7,588 nucleotides of DNA, taken from an uncultured Paraglaciecola sp. (lineage in GTDB: Bacteria > Pseudomonadota > Gammaproteobacteria > Enterobacterales > Alteromonadaceae). Below are positions 1 to 7,588 of this stretch, piece after piece. Location of the stretch: positions 1 to 7,588 of the forward strand of contig CAJQKX010000495.1 in assembly GCA_905479025.1 (NCBI GenBank), written 5' to 3'. A model generated the notes under the pieces. It was not told the DNA's origin. It did not search any database and saw nothing but the letters and a program-made list of their open reading frames with translations. The position numbers and the translations under genes were made by a program. Every line of letters begins with the position of its first letter. Positions within the stretch are counted from its first letter, which is position 1.

Positions 1-1291
1 ATAGACCTAACACTTGCTCATTCTGAATAATCAACAACACCGAATCCCTAGACCATGGCGCCACTTTCCATTGTTTAAACCATTGTTTAACGGGTTTGGA
101 GTGATTGCTGCCTGCAGGTCTAAATCGCGCAGAATATCCACCTGAACGGATTAAGATAGGCCCCAAGTTTGGATTGACGGTTAGCTGTGATATCTGTTCA
201 ATTTGGACATCATTGATTTGGGTAAACGTTAAGCGCCCCATATTTTCAGGTAATTGTATACTCTCCTCTCCCTGCCAAATCTTATGTATTAAGACTTTTT
301 CTAGACTGGCTCTTATCACAAATAACTGTTGATTAAACCGCCTAAACTGCCAGCCGTTCCATTGCAAAATTGGCTTAGCATCATCTGCAGCATTAAGCAC
401 CTCTGGCATAAGTTGATTTAACACCGCTAAAGAAGGGCTTTGAATTCCTAACTCAGATAACCAATAGCGCACCAACTGATGTAACCATGCCTGATCCAGC
501 TGCTTCAGGGCAGGTAAATGGAGACTGTTAGCTGAGGCTTTTATTGGCTTAAGCTTTTCACAACATACTTCATCTAATAAACGTTGTTGTTCGGCACACA
601 TTGCGGCACTTCGCGCCACTGAACGGGATATTTCAGGCCAACGATGCTGTAAAACAGGCAAAACCTTATGGCGCAAAAAATTACGCTCAAAATCAGTATT
701 TTGATTAGACTCGTCTTCACACCATTTCAAAATATGTTGCTGAGCATAGTCCACAATAGTGTGCTGTCTGATATCTAATAGCGGTCGATAAAATCCAACT
801 TGTTTATTCGCATGTAATAAGCAAGGTGACACCCAAGCACGATTCATTGCCGATAGACCTTTAGGCCCTGCGCCTCGCTTTAACTGCAATAAAAAGGTTT
901 CGAGTTGGTCATCTTGATGTTGTCCTAGAAGCACTTGACTATTCACTGGTGCTAATTCAACTAACTTGTTGTAACGCGCTTCTCTTGCTTGTGCCTCAAG
1001 GCTTTGTCTTGGTAGCGCTTCAACGGATACATTCGCAGTTTGAAACGCTATGTTTAATTGATTACACACTCGCTGACAGTGTGTTTGCCACTGATCAGCA
1101 TGCTTGCTTAAACCATGGTGAATATGAATAGCACTGAGTTGAAAGTCGTGTTCACCTTTCTGTTTTATACTGTGAAGAGCATGCAATAAAACATGTGAGT
1201 CTAAGCCACCACTGTAGGCAACAATGATATGAGTCGCTGAGAAAAGCGGCTCACAACTGAGTTGTTCTCTTAGTGTACTCAAGACTGACAT
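1..1291 (-). CDS. tilS: tRNA(Ile)-lysidine synthetase TilS, 3' end cut off by window edge
   Basis: TilS is the cytoplasmic ATP-dependent enzyme that joins lysine to C34 of tRNA-Ile2 (anticodon CAU). This turns it into a lysidine-bearing tRNA that reads AUA and is charged with isoleucine. I translated the frame by eye from the ATG at 1291 to the left edge: 430 codons with no stop. Visible motifs are the N-type ATP-pyrophosphatase P-loop SGGLDS (residues 27-32), HHG (58-60), HQDDQLET (125-132) followed by a KRGAGPKGLSAM stretch, and the DESN...RNFLR block (193-207). The C-terminal tRNA-binding domain carries RPAG (391-394), HSKP (397-400) and WKVAPW (408-413). E. coli TilS is about 432 residues; comparing C-termini suggests roughly 25 residues lie beyond the edge. 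The start is supported by GGAGGG 11 nt upstream and by the short spacing before the P-loop. It lies directly after accA; E. coli has ldcC nearby in this region. I am very sure of the family. Confidence 0.97.
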   Translation of the reverse strand, partial: MSVLSTLREQLSCEPLFSATHIIVAYSGGLDSHVLLHALHSIKQKGEHDFQLSAIHIHHGLSKHADQWQTHCQRVCNQLNIAFQTANVSVEALPRQSLEAQAREARYNKLVELAPVNSQVLLGQHQDDQLETFLLQLKRGAGPKGLSAMNRAWVSPCLLHANKQVGFYRPLLDIRQHTIVDYAQQHILKWCEDESNQNTDFERNFLRHKVLPVLQHRWPEISRSVARSAAMCAEQQRLLDEVCCEKLKPIKASANSLHLPALKQLDQAWLHQLVRYWLSELGIQSPSLAVLNQLMPEVLNAADDAKPILQWNGWQFRRFNQQLFVIRASLEKVLIHKIWQGEESIQLPENMGRLTFTQINDVQIEQISQLTVNPNLGPILIRSGGYSARFRPAGSNHSKPVKQWFKQWKVAPWSRDSVLLIIQNEQVLGL

Positions 1292-1302
1292 GGTGACTTA
1301 CA

Positions 1303-1308
1303 CCCTCC
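1303..1308 (-). promoter_or_regulatory. Shine-Dalgarno site of tilS
   Basis: On the minus strand this reads GGAGGG, a near-perfect match to the 16S rRNA anti-SD. It is 11 nt from the tilS ATG at 1291, slightly longer than the usual 5-9 nt. A small GGTG-TAAGT-CACC hairpin (1292-1304) could form between them and shorten the effective distance. It is the only good ribosome binding site near and it decides the tilS start. Confidence 0.7.
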
Positions 1309-1314
1309 GATAAC

Positions 1315-1339
1315 AAAAAAGCCATCTTTTCAGATGGCT
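1315..1339 (-). terminator. Rho-independent terminator after accA, within the predicted tilS leader
   Basis: Read on the minus strand, an 8-bp perfect stem AGCCATCT/AGATGGCT (arms 1332-1339 and 1320-1327) closes a GAAA tetraloop (1328-1331). Six T residues follow (1315-1320, the first of which is also the last stem base). This is a textbook intrinsic terminator. It lies 62 bp after the accA stop and its T-tract ends only 23 bp before the tilS start. On the plus strand the hairpin is not followed by a T-tract, so it should work in one direction. It probably ends transcripts of the lpxB-rnhB-dnaE-accA unit. Confidence 0.9.
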
Positions 1340-1354
1340 CTACATAATATGTTT

Positions 1355-1388
1355 ATTTATGCATTGATTTATGCTTTGATTTATAAAG
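1355..1388. repeat. Short degenerate tandem repeat, 12-bp unit, almost three copies
   Basis: The plus strand shows ATTTATGCATTG (1355-1366), ATTTATGCTTTG (1367-1378) and a diverged partial third copy ATTTATAAAG (1379-1388). The first two copies differ at one position. The repeat lies between the accA stop and the terminator and overlaps the candidate -10 of tilS. It is probably low-complexity A+T-rich spacer; no known function is recognised. Confidence 0.6.
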
Positions 1389-1408
1389 TAGCACTGATTA
1401 TTTAACAA
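1380..1408 (-). promoter_or_regulatory. Candidate sigma-70-like promoter for tilS
   Basis: On the minus strand there is a -35-like TTGTTA (1403-1408, four of six matching TTGACA) that overlaps the accA stop codon. A spacer of exactly 17 nt leads to a -10-like TATAAA (1380-1385, five of six matching TATAAT). The start point would fall near 1373, giving a leader of about 80 nt that contains the terminator hairpin at 1315-1339. The surrounding DNA is very A+T rich, so chance matches are likely. A second, poorer -10-like hexamer TATTAT (1344-1349) has no recognisable -35. Confidence 0.4.
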
Positions 1409-2358
1409 TAACCAAAAGACATCAATCGTTCATAACGTTGGGCTAACAATTCTTCGGTAGATAAACTAGCCAGCTGAGCTAATTGCTGCTTAAGCGTCGC
1501 TTTTAAGTTAGCTGCCATACTGTCATAATCTCTGTGCGCACCACCTAAGGGTTCATTCACAATTTGATTGATCAATCCTAACTCTTTGATTTTTTCAGCA
1601 CTGACACCCATAGCTTCGGCAGCTTGAGGTGCCTTTTCAGCACTTTTCCACAAAATAGAGGCACAACCTTCTGGTGAAATAACGGAGTAAGTGCTGTATT
1701 GAAGCATGTTCACTCTATCGCCTACACCTATTGCCAATGCACCACCAGAGCCGCCTTCACCAATCACAGTGCATATGACTGGCACTTTCAAGCCAGACAT
1801 AACTTTAAGATTACGGGCAATAGCTTCGCTTTGACCGCGCTCTTCTGCGCCTACTCCAGGGTATGCACCAGGAGTATCAATAAACGTAATAATAGGTAAA
1901 TTAAAACGTTCAGCCATTTCCATTAGACGTAACGCTTTTCGATAACCTTCTGGTTTAGGCATGCCAAAATTACGTTTGATTTTTTCTTTAGTATCGCGGC
2001 CCTTTTGATGACCAATGATCATCACTGACTGCCCATCAATTTTAGCTAAACCACCAACGATAGCTTTGTCATCAGCAAAGGCCCTGTCACCAGCAAGTTC
2101 ATCAAATTCGGTAAAAATACGTTCAAGATAGTCATAGGTATAAGGGCGCATTGGATGACGCGCAATTTGAGATACTTGCCAGGCGCCTAAGTCTGCAAAA
2201 ATTTTGCGGCTTAATTCTGAACTTTTTTCTCGAAGTTTGGTGATCTCTTCTTCGATATTGAGATCGAATTCACCGCCTTGATTGACTAATCTCAACTCTT
2301 CAATCTTCGCTTCTAATTCAGCGATAGGTTTTTCGAATTCTAAAAAATTTACACTCAT
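1402..2358 (-). CDS. accA: Acetyl-CoA carboxylase carboxyltransferase subunit alpha
   Basis: AccA and AccD form the alpha2-beta2 carboxyltransferase that moves the carboxyl group from carboxybiotin (on AccB) to acetyl-CoA, making malonyl-CoA, the first committed step of fatty acid synthesis in the cytoplasm. The protein is 318 residues (E. coli 319) and aligns from end to end. Visible features are a helical N-terminal segment rich in Glu/Lys (about 8-55), the ADLGAWQ block (55-61), [16 protein letters not shown] (161-176), the glycine-rich [10 protein letters not shown] (200-209) typical of the crotonase-fold oxyanion and CoA region, and the [12 protein letters not shown] block (227-238). The ATG at 2358 matches the family N-terminus and has AGGTG (2363-2367) just upstream. 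It follows dnaE after 55 bp with no terminator between them, so it is probably co-transcribed with it; a strong terminator follows. It is intact and ordinary. Confidence 0.98.
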   Translation of the reverse strand: MSVNFLEFEKPIAELEAKIEELRLVNQGGEFDLNIEEEITKLREKSSELSRKIFADLGAWQVSQIARHPMRPYTYDYLERIFTEFDELAGDRAFADDKAIVGGLAKIDGQSVMIIGHQKGRDTKEKIKRNFGMPKPEGYRKALRLMEMAERFNLPIITFIDTPGAYPGVGAEERGQSEAIARNLKVMSGLKVPVICTVIGEGGSGGALAIGVGDRVNMLQYSTYSVISPEGCASILWKSAEKAPQAAEAMGVSAEKIKELGLINQIVNEPLGGAHRDYDSMAANLKATLKQQLAQLASLSTEELLAQRYERLMSFGYC

Positions 2359-2413
2359 TGAACACCTAATAATAATTGTTTACGGCTTTCATACATACGC
2401 TTGCAAAAGTAAG

Positions 2414-5400
2414 TTAGTGAAATTCCAAGTCAACCTGAGGTTTACCCAATAGCTGTTGCAAGTCATATAGTAACTCATCTTGGGGTGTAACATACCACTG
2501 CGCACCCAAGGTTAAATCTACTTTTGCGTCTGGGTGTACATAATGTATCTGAACCGGACAACTTCCACCTTGATAAGGTTCCAAAATGGTTCGTAGTTTA
2601 GCCACACTTGACGGATTACACCAGCTTGATTCTAAATGAACTTGCAGACCCTTGGCATTTTTCTCACGGGCTTGGACTAAATCCATCACATCACGTGCCG
2701 CCATTGTATTGCCACCAGAGAACTCATCAAAGCTGACCTGTCCACTTATGACCAAAATTTTATCTTCCTGCAGTAATTCTTCGTATTGCTCAAACATATC
2801 AGGGAAAAACCTTACGTCTATCCTGGCGCTTTTATCATCTAATGTCACTAATGCCCAACGACGACCTCGTTTATTCGTCATCACTCTAACCCCTGATACT
2901 AAACCCACAGCATAAGCGGTTTGGTCTCTATTAGTTTGCTTTAGGTCAACTAAACGACAAGGTGCATAGTGTTTGATTTCACTCAGGTACTGATTGATTG
3001 GATGTCCTGTTAGATAAAGGCCTAACGTAGTTTTCTCGCCATCTAACCAGACTTTCTCAGGCCAAAGTGGTACATCAGCAAAGGCTTGCTGTACTTTTTC
3101 AGGCTCTGTGGTGAGTAAACCAAACATGTCTGATTGCCCCGATGTTTTATCTTTAGCATGTTGGCCTGCCGCTGCCAGTGCGTCGGGTAAAGAAGACATT
3201 AATGACGCACGGTGAGGGCCCAAATTATCCAATGCACCTGCCAGTACTAATTTTTCCAATATGCGCTTATTAATACGTTTAAGGTCGATTTTGGCACAAA
3301 AATCAAATAAATCATTGAACTTACCGGTATCTTCGCGTGCCTCAATAATAGCTTCGATCGGACCTTCACCGACCCCTTTGATTGCACCGATACCGTAGAC
3401 AATGCGCCCTTCTTGATCCACAGTAAATTTATGACTGCCAGCATTCACATCGGGAGGTAAAATAGTTAATCCCATGCGATTACATTCATCAACCAAGGTC
3501 ACAATTTTGTCTGAGTTATCCATATCCGCTGACATAACTGCAGACATAAATTCTGCAGGGTAATGGACTTTAAGCCATAAAGTTTGATAAGACACCAAAG
3601 CATAAGCGGCAGAATGTGATTTATTAAAACCGTATCCTGCAAATTTTTCTACTAGGTCAAATATTTTGATGGCAAGTGTAGGATCAATGCCATTATCTTT
3701 GGCCCCAGTCTCGAATGATTCCCGCTGTTTCTCCATTTCCTCTAGATTTTTCTTACCCATAGCACGGCGTAATAAATCTGCGCCACCCAAGCTATAACCC
3801 GACATGACCTGAGCAATTTGCATGACCTGCTCTTGATAAAGAATAATGCCATAGGTTGGCTGTAAAATTTCTTTTAAACACTCGTGTTGATATTCTGCAT
3901 CAGGGTAGGAAACTTCTTCACGGCCATGTTTTCGGTCGATAAAGTTTTCAACCATACCTGATTGCAATGGACCTGGCCTGAACAAAGCTACAAGTGCAAT
4001 GATATCTTCAAAAGAGTCTGGTTTGAGGCGTTTAATCAACTCTTTCATTCCACGGGATTCAAGCTGAAATACCGCGGTGGTCTCTGCATTTTGCAGTAGC
4101 CTAAAACATTTTGCATCGACAAGTGGGATAGCAGCAATATCAACATCAATGCCCTTTCCCTTTTTGATCATATCAGTCGCCCACTGAATGATGGTCAGTG
4201 TCCGTAACCCCAAGAAATCAAACTTCACTAAGCCAGCCGTCTCTACGTCGTTTTTATCAAATTGGGTGACCGGATTTTTACCTTCATCATCACAATAGAG
4301 CGGAGAAAAATCGGTTATTTTTGTAGGAGAAATCACCACTCCACCGGCATGTTTACCCGCGTTACGGGTACAACCTTCCAGTATACGACACATGTCAATC
4401 AGCTCTTTGACGTCTTCGTCTTGGTTGTACAACTCGGGTAAACGAGGTTCTTCAAGAAACGCTTTTTCTAGGGTCATTCCCGGTGTAGGCGGAATAAGTT
4501 TAGATATTCGGTCAACAAAACCATAAGGATGCCCCAAAACACGGCCCACATCACGCACCACTGCTTTTGCCGCCATAGTGCCGAAAGTAATAATCTGTGA
4601 TACGGCATCACGGCCGTACATTTCGGCCACATGATCAATAACTTCATCACGTCTGTCCATGCAAAAATCGACATCGAAATCTGGCATCGATACGCGTTCA
4701 GGGTTCAAGAATCGTTCAAATAACAAGTCATATTCAAGTGGATCAAGATCGGTAATATCCAGCGCATAGGCGACCAAAGAGCCGGCACCCGACCCACGGC
4801 CTGGCCCAACAGGGATATTATTATCCTTACTCCATTGAATAAACTCCATTACGATTAAAAAATAACCGGGAAACCCCATTTGGTTGATAACGACAAGCTC
4901 AATTGCTAAACGCTCATCATACTTAGGACGTTTTTCTATTCGCACCTGCTCATCAGGGAACAAATACGCCAGGCGTCGTTCTAAGCCTTCTTTGGATACC
5001 TTGACCAAAAAGTCTTTAATATCCATACCGTCAGTGGGAAAATCAGGCAAAAAGTAAGTACCAAGCTGCACGGTGACATTACAACGTTTTGCAATTTCCA
5101 CGGTATTTTGTATGGCTTCAGGGATATCAGCGAATAACGCAACCATTTCTTCAGACGTACGTAAGTATTGCTGCTCTGAGTATTCCTTAGGTCTGCGGGG
5201 ATCGTTTAATGTGTAACCATCGTGGATAGCCACACGAATTTCATGGGCATCAAAGTTTTGTCTATCTATAAAGCAAACTTCATTCGTAGCAACCACTGGC
5301 AAGTCGAATTGTTGCGCCCAATCTACCGCTCGGTGAATATAGTCTTCTTCACCAGCCCTACCCGTGCGGGTCAATTCTAAATAAAAACGGTTCGCAAAGT

Positions 5401-5899
5401 GCTGTTGATAAAACTGTGTGACATTATGGGCAATATCCATATTACCTTTCATCAGCAACAGACCTAAATCACCCGCTTTACCCCCTGATAATATAATGAT
5501 GCCTTGGTTGTGCTCCACTAACCAATCTCTGTCGATCACCGCTCTGTCTTTAATACTGCCACGTAAATAGGCTTTGGAGACTAACAGAGTGATGTTCTTG
5601 TAGCCTTTATTATCCAAGGCTAGCAAAGTAAGACGGAACAATGTCCCTTCCAACTCGTTACTTTGCACCCAAAAGTCCACACCAATAATAGGCTTGATAC
5701 CGTTAGCGTGTGCTTGACTATAAAACTTAACCAAACCACACAAGTTCATTTGATCAGTAATAGCGACTGCAGGCATGCCCAATTCTTTAACATGGGCGAT
5801 AAGAGGTTTGACATTATTTAGCCCGTCCAACATTGAATAATCGCTATGCACACGTAAATGTACGAAGTTAGCTGGGTTTTGTGGTAATTCTTGTGTCAT
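2414..5899 (-). CDS. dnaE: DNA polymerase III alpha subunit (replicative polymerase)
   Basis: DnaE is the catalytic subunit of the Pol III core, a family C polymerase that elongates both strands at the replication fork with the epsilon and theta subunits, the beta clamp and the tau clamp loader. The protein is 1161 residues (E. coli 1160). Domain order: N-terminal PHP domain (starting [11 protein letters not shown], about 12-280), polymerase palm/thumb/fingers with [10 protein letters not shown] (365-374), catalytic aspartates D409 and D411 in PDFDVDF and D561 in KFDFLGL, an RNAGKHAGG block (512-520), and [15 protein letters not shown] (753-767). Then come a helix-hairpin-helix region, the beta-clamp-binding motif QSDMF (922-926), an OB fold (about 990-1075) and a C-terminal tau-binding region. 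The N-terminus is about six residues longer than in E. coli, with no internal Met before the conserved block. Its ATG directly follows the rnhB stop, with a weak AGG seven nt upstream, which suggests translational coupling. Intact. Confidence 0.99.
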   Translation of the reverse strand: MTQELPQNPANFVHLRVHSDYSMLDGLNNVKPLIAHVKELGMPAVAITDQMNLCGLVKFYSQAHANGIKPIIGVDFWVQSNELEGTLFRLTLLALDNKGYKNITLLVSKAYLRGSIKDRAVIDRDWLVEHNQGIIILSGGKAGDLGLLLMKGNMDIAHNVTQFYQQHFANRFYLELTRTGRAGEEDYIHRAVDWAQQFDLPVVATNEVCFIDRQNFDAHEIRVAIHDGYTLNDPRRPKEYSEQQYLRTSEEMVALFADIPEAIQNTVEIAKRCNVTVQLGTYFLPDFPTDGMDIKDFLVKVSKEGLERRLAYLFPDEQVRIEKRPKYDERLAIELVVINQMGFPGYFLIVMEFIQWSKDNNIPVGPGRGSGAGSLVAYALDITDLDPLEYDLLFERFLNPERVSMPDFDVDFCMDRRDEVIDHVAEMYGRDAVSQIITFGTMAAKAVVRDVGRVLGHPYGFVDRISKLIPPTPGMTLEKAFLEEPRLPELYNQDEDVKELIDMCRILEGCTRNAGKHAGGVVISPTKITDFSPLYCDDEGKNPVTQFDKNDVETAGLVKFDFLGLRTLTIIQWATDMIKKGKGIDVDIAAIPLVDAKCFRLLQNAETTAVFQLESRGMKELIKRLKPDSFEDIIALVALFRPGPLQSGMVENFIDRKHGREEVSYPDAEYQHECLKEILQPTYGIILYQEQVMQIAQVMSGYSLGGADLLRRAMGKKNLEEMEKQRESFETGAKDNGIDPTLAIKIFDLVEKFAGYGFNKSHSAAYALVSYQTLWLKVHYPAEFMSAVMSADMDNSDKIVTLVDECNRMGLTILPPDVNAGSHKFTVDQEGRIVYGIGAIKGVGEGPIEAIIEAREDTGKFNDLFDFCAKIDLKRINKRILEKLVLAGALDNLGPHRASLMSSLPDALAAAGQHAKDKTSGQSDMFGLLTTEPEKVQQAFADVPLWPEKVWLDGEKTTLGLYLTGHPINQYLSEIKHYAPCRLVDLKQTNRDQTAYAVGLVSGVRVMTNKRGRRWALVTLDDKSARIDVRFFPDMFEQYEELLQEDKILVISGQVSFDEFSGGNTMAARDVMDLVQAREKNAKGLQVHLESSWCNPSSVAKLRTILEPYQGGSCPVQIHYVHPDAKVDLTLGAQWYVTPQDELLYDLQQLLGKPQVDLEFH

Positions 5900-5909
5900 T
5901 TAAGAGCCT
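5897..5909 (-). promoter_or_regulatory. rnhB stop / dnaE start junction (TAAATG) with weak SD
   Basis: On the minus strand the rnhB TAA (5900-5902) is followed with no gap by the dnaE ATG (5897-5899). The only SD-like sequence is AGG at 5907-5909, inside the last codons of rnhB and seven nt from the ATG. This layout favours re-use of ribosomes finishing rnhB for dnaE initiation. Confidence 0.6.
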
Positions 5910-6511
5910 GCTAACTGGCCGTCGCGCATAGCAAGAGATTGCTGCACCGGCTTAAAACTCATACGATATTCAGGGAGTGGTCCAAGCTTGGCAAGCTTAG
6001 CCAGATGATATGCTGTTGGATAACCTTTATGTTTGGCAAAGCCATACTCTGGGTATTGTTGATCTAGAGTTAACATTTCTTTATCCCGCGTCACTTTTGC
6101 AATAATTGAAGCAGCCGATATCTCAGCAATGAAACCATCTCCTTTAACTATGGCTTCACTAGAGTAACCCCATTTTGGACAACGATTACCATCAACCATT
6201 ACGTGAGTCGGCTGGATCAACAATCCTTGTACCGCTCTGGTCTTAGCGAGCATAGTAGCCTGCAAAATATTGAGTTCGTCAATTTCTTTGGGGCTGGCAC
6301 GACCAATGGACCAAGCTAAAGCGTATTGCTTAATTTCGGCAGCCATAATATCACGCTTTTTCTCGGATAATTTTTTCGAATCGGCCAGCCCAAGAATTTT
6401 ATGCTGTGGATCAAGGATAACCGCCGCAGTGACCACGTCCCCCACTAAAGGACCTCGGCCTACTTCATCGACGCCTGCAATCAGATGAATCATTTCTTTA
6501 AGTTGGCTCAT
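5900..6511 (-). CDS. rnhB: Ribonuclease HII
   Basis: RNase HII cuts RNA in RNA-DNA hybrids and starts ribonucleotide excision repair by nicking 5' of single ribonucleotides misinserted in DNA. Taking the ATG at 6511, the protein is 203 residues (E. coli 198). The four metal-binding acids are present: D15 and E16 in [11 protein letters not shown]107 in VDGNRCP and D125 in [15 protein letters not shown] (44-53), [14 protein letters not shown] (130-143) and [10 protein letters not shown] (161-170) are also typical. Start choice: the frame stays open back to a TTG at 6541, which would give 213 residues and overlap lpxB by 17 nt. The ATG at 6511 gives an N-terminus about as long as that of E. coli and sits in an ATGA junction with a mini-ORF; a third option is the ATG at 6493. 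No clear SD precedes any of them, so coupling to lpxB is likely. The gene abuts dnaE directly. Confidence 0.97.
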   Translation of the reverse strand: MSQLKEMIHLIAGVDEVGRGPLVGDVVTAAVILDPQHKILGLADSKKLSEKKRDIMAAEIKQYALAWSIGRASPKEIDELNILQATMLAKTRAVQGLLIQPTHVMVDGNRCPKWGYSSEAIVKGDGFIAEISAASIIAKVTRDKEMLTLDQQYPEYGFAKHKGYPTAYHLAKLAKLGPLPEYRMSFKPVQQSLAMRDGQLAGS

Positions 6512-6528
6512 GGCTTTAATCGGCTCAT
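6508..6528 (-). promoter_or_regulatory. lpxB-rnhB junction with seven-codon mini-ORF and two ATGA overlaps
   Basis: On the minus strand the lpxB stop TGA (6525-6527) overlaps an ATG (6526-6528) as ATGA. That ATG opens a six-residue frame (MSRLKP) whose TGA (6508-6510) overlaps the rnhB ATG (6509-6511), again as ATGA. The 11-mer AGCCATGAGCC occurs twice, 17 nt apart, and carries both overlaps. A ribosome could pass by termination-reinitiation from lpxB to the mini-ORF to rnhB. It may equally be a small local duplication without function; whether the mini-ORF is translated cannot be told from sequence. Confidence 0.35.
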
Positions 6529-7588
6529 GGCTGTTGCTCAATCAAGTTAGCCACAGCAGTGGCAGACTGCATATCTGCATCTTGTTTAAGTGATTCATGT
6601 AAAGTTTCAAATTTGGTAATAAGTGCTTGTTGCTCATCACCGCTTTGCAAAGTCAACATAGGTAATAATAAATCACTTATTTTCTGTGGTGTCACATCGT
6701 CTTGCAACAACTCTGGAATTAACTTTTCGTCGGCTAATACATTAGGTAGAGCAAAGTATTTAGCTTTATAGAGATACTTCATCATTTGATACGTTAAACC
6801 GCTAAGTTTATAAGCTGTAACCATATTTTTCTTACATAACATGGCTTCAAGAGTTGCGGTACCAGAGGCGAGCAACACTGCATCTGAGGCAATCATGACT
6901 TCTCTAGCATGGCCTATTACAACTTGTATTGACAAATCAGGATTGTGGGTCTGGATATGTTGGTCTACTTGGTCTTTTCGCTGCCGATTAACCACAGGGA
7001 TCAATATTTTTAAGTCCGCTATATCCGACTTTAATAGCAAACAGGATTGAATAAATACATCTATTAATGTACCAACTTCACGCTTCCTACTGCCGGGCAA
7101 CAGAGCCAGGACTGTTGCACTTTCTTTAAGTTTTAAAGAAAGGCGGGCTTTCTGTTTATCGGGCTTGATAGCAATATCATCAGCCATGGTATGACCAACA
7201 TATTCACAAGGGATGTGATGTTTGTCATACACTTGCTTTTCAAAAGGGAAAATACTTAATACTAAGTTGGTAGCTTTGGCTATCTTAAATATACGTTTTT
7301 CGCGCCAAGCCCATACTGTAGGGCTGACATATTGCACAGTTTTAATACCATGTTTTTTGAGTTTCAGCTCTAAACCTAGATTAAAGTCAGGTGCGTCAAC
7401 ACCAATGAACACATCAGGGGGATTAGCGAGAAAGTGATTTAAGATAGACTTGCGAACAAACAACAGTCTCCGGATACGGGATAAAACTTCGACCAATCCC
7501 ATCACAGACAACTCTTCCATGTCAAATAAACTGTGGCAGCCTTGGGCCTGCATTTTTGGTCCAGCGATACCTTCAAAAGTAGCATTCG
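6525..7588 (-). CDS. lpxB: Lipid A disaccharide synthase LpxB, N-terminus cut off by window edge
   Basis: LpxB is a GT19-family glycosyltransferase at the cytoplasmic face of the inner membrane. It joins UDP-2,3-diacylglucosamine to lipid X (2,3-diacylglucosamine-1-phosphate), making the beta-1,6-linked lipid A disaccharide 1-phosphate and releasing UDP. The frame stays open past the Met at 7553 to the right edge, adding 11 codons ([11 protein letters not shown]) that match the family, so that Met is internal (it aligns with E. coli M46). About 34 N-terminal residues, including the usual glycine-rich GETSGD region, lie outside. Numbering from the internal Met: VDAPDFN (52-58) with the catalytic Asp at 53 (E. 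coli D98), [13 protein letters not shown] (75-87), GHTMADD (120-126), LPGSRKREV (152-160) with Arg156 (E. coli R201), and [11 protein letters not shown] (229-239). It ends in an ATGA overlap leading to rnhB. Its position before rnhB-dnaE-accA is the conserved one. Confidence 0.98.
   Translation of the reverse strand, partial: NATFEGIAGPKMQAQGCHSLFDMEELSVMGLVEVLSRIRRLLFVRKSILNHFLANPPDVFIGVDAPDFNLGLELKLKKHGIKTVQYVSPTVWAWREKRIFKIAKATNLVLSIFPFEKQVYDKHHIPCEYVGHTMADDIAIKPDKQKARLSLKLKESATVLALLPGSRKREVGTLIDVFIQSCLLLKSDIADLKILIPVVNRQRKDQVDQHIQTHNPDLSIQVVIGHAREVMIASDAVLLASGTATLEAMLCKKNMVTAYKLSGLTYQMMKYLYKAKYFALPNVLADEKLIPELLQDDVTPQKISDLLLPMLTLQSGDEQQALITKFETLHESLKQDADMQSATAVANLIEQQP

Noticed and set aside
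105..1131. Short open frames on the plus strand at 105-332 and 949-1131
   Set aside because: They lie wholly antisense to tilS, whose conserved motifs are clear in the minus frame. They have no recognisable domains.
1..1291. tilS as a pseudogene because no stop is found
   Set aside because: All catalytic and C-terminal motifs are present in one uninterrupted frame, and the remaining C-terminus of about 25 residues simply falls outside the window.
2359..2413. A promoter or terminator in the dnaE-accA gap
   Set aside because: A TTGCAA and a TATTAT are visible on the minus strand but about 26 nt apart, too far for a sigma-70 promoter. No stem with a T-tract is present. Only the accA SD is supported.
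1699..2915. Short plus-strand open frames at 1699-1899 and 2652-2915
   Set aside because: Both are antisense to conserved coding sequence of accA and dnaE. Their composition looks like a shadow of the real frame.
3247..4674. Minus-strand open frames of 65-66 codons at 3247-3444 and 4474-4674
   Set aside because: They are out-of-frame readings inside dnaE, which is intact and highly conserved there.
6270..7437. Plus-strand open frames at 6270-6488, 6559-6771, 6841-7050 and 7222-7437
   Set aside because: They are antisense shadows of rnhB and lpxB, with no family signature and no independent support.
6525..7553. Complete 342-residue lpxB starting at the ATG at 7553
   Set aside because: The frame continues upstream to the window edge with residues matching the LpxB family, and this Met aligns with an internal Met of E. 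coli LpxB. The gene is cut by the window, not short.
1..7588. A novel defence, mobile or accessory system in the window
   Set aside because: Every stretch above about 110 bp is accounted for by five conserved housekeeping genes in a known order. There are no insertion sequences, integrase genes, CRISPR repeats, tRNA genes or unknown proteins.

Overview
The window is a block of housekeeping genes from a gammaproteobacterium, most likely a marine member of the Alteromonadales (Alteromonas/Glaciecola/Paraglaciecola-like). This rests on close residue-level resemblance of every protein to its E. coli counterpart, the conserved gene order and moderate A+T richness; the genus is an inference. All five genes lie on the minus strand, so transcription runs from the right edge to the left edge: lpxB (start cut off by the right edge), rnhB, dnaE, accA and tilS (3' end cut off by the left edge).

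Region by region: 6525-7588 holds most of lpxB (lipid A disaccharide synthase). rnhB (ribonuclease HII) follows through an unusual junction with two successive ATGA stop/start overlaps at 6508-6528. The rnhB stop codon directly abuts the dnaE start (TAAATG at 5897-5902). dnaE fills 2414-5899 and encodes a full-length replicative DNA polymerase III alpha subunit. After 55 bp comes accA (1402-2358), the acetyl-CoA carboxylase carboxyltransferase alpha subunit. A strong intrinsic terminator at 1315-1339 follows accA. tilS (tRNA-Ile lysidine synthetase) starts 23 bp beyond its T-tract and is open to the left edge. No gene-free stretch exceeds about 110 bp.

The order lpxB-rnhB-dnaE-accA is the downstream half of the classical envelope/replication cluster (in E. 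coli lpxD-fabZ-lpxA-lpxB-rnhB-dnaE-accA). It groups lipid A synthesis, ribonucleotide and RNA-DNA hybrid processing, chromosome replication and fatty acid initiation in one probable transcription unit. tilS is probably a separate unit: a plausible sigma-70-like promoter sits at the accA stop codon, which places the accA terminator inside the predicted tilS leader.

I found no mobile element, CRISPR array, tRNA/rRNA gene, phage gene or unknown protein family. Nothing here looks like a new biological system. The points worth a second look are small: the accA-tilS intergenic architecture and the relay-like lpxB-rnhB junction.
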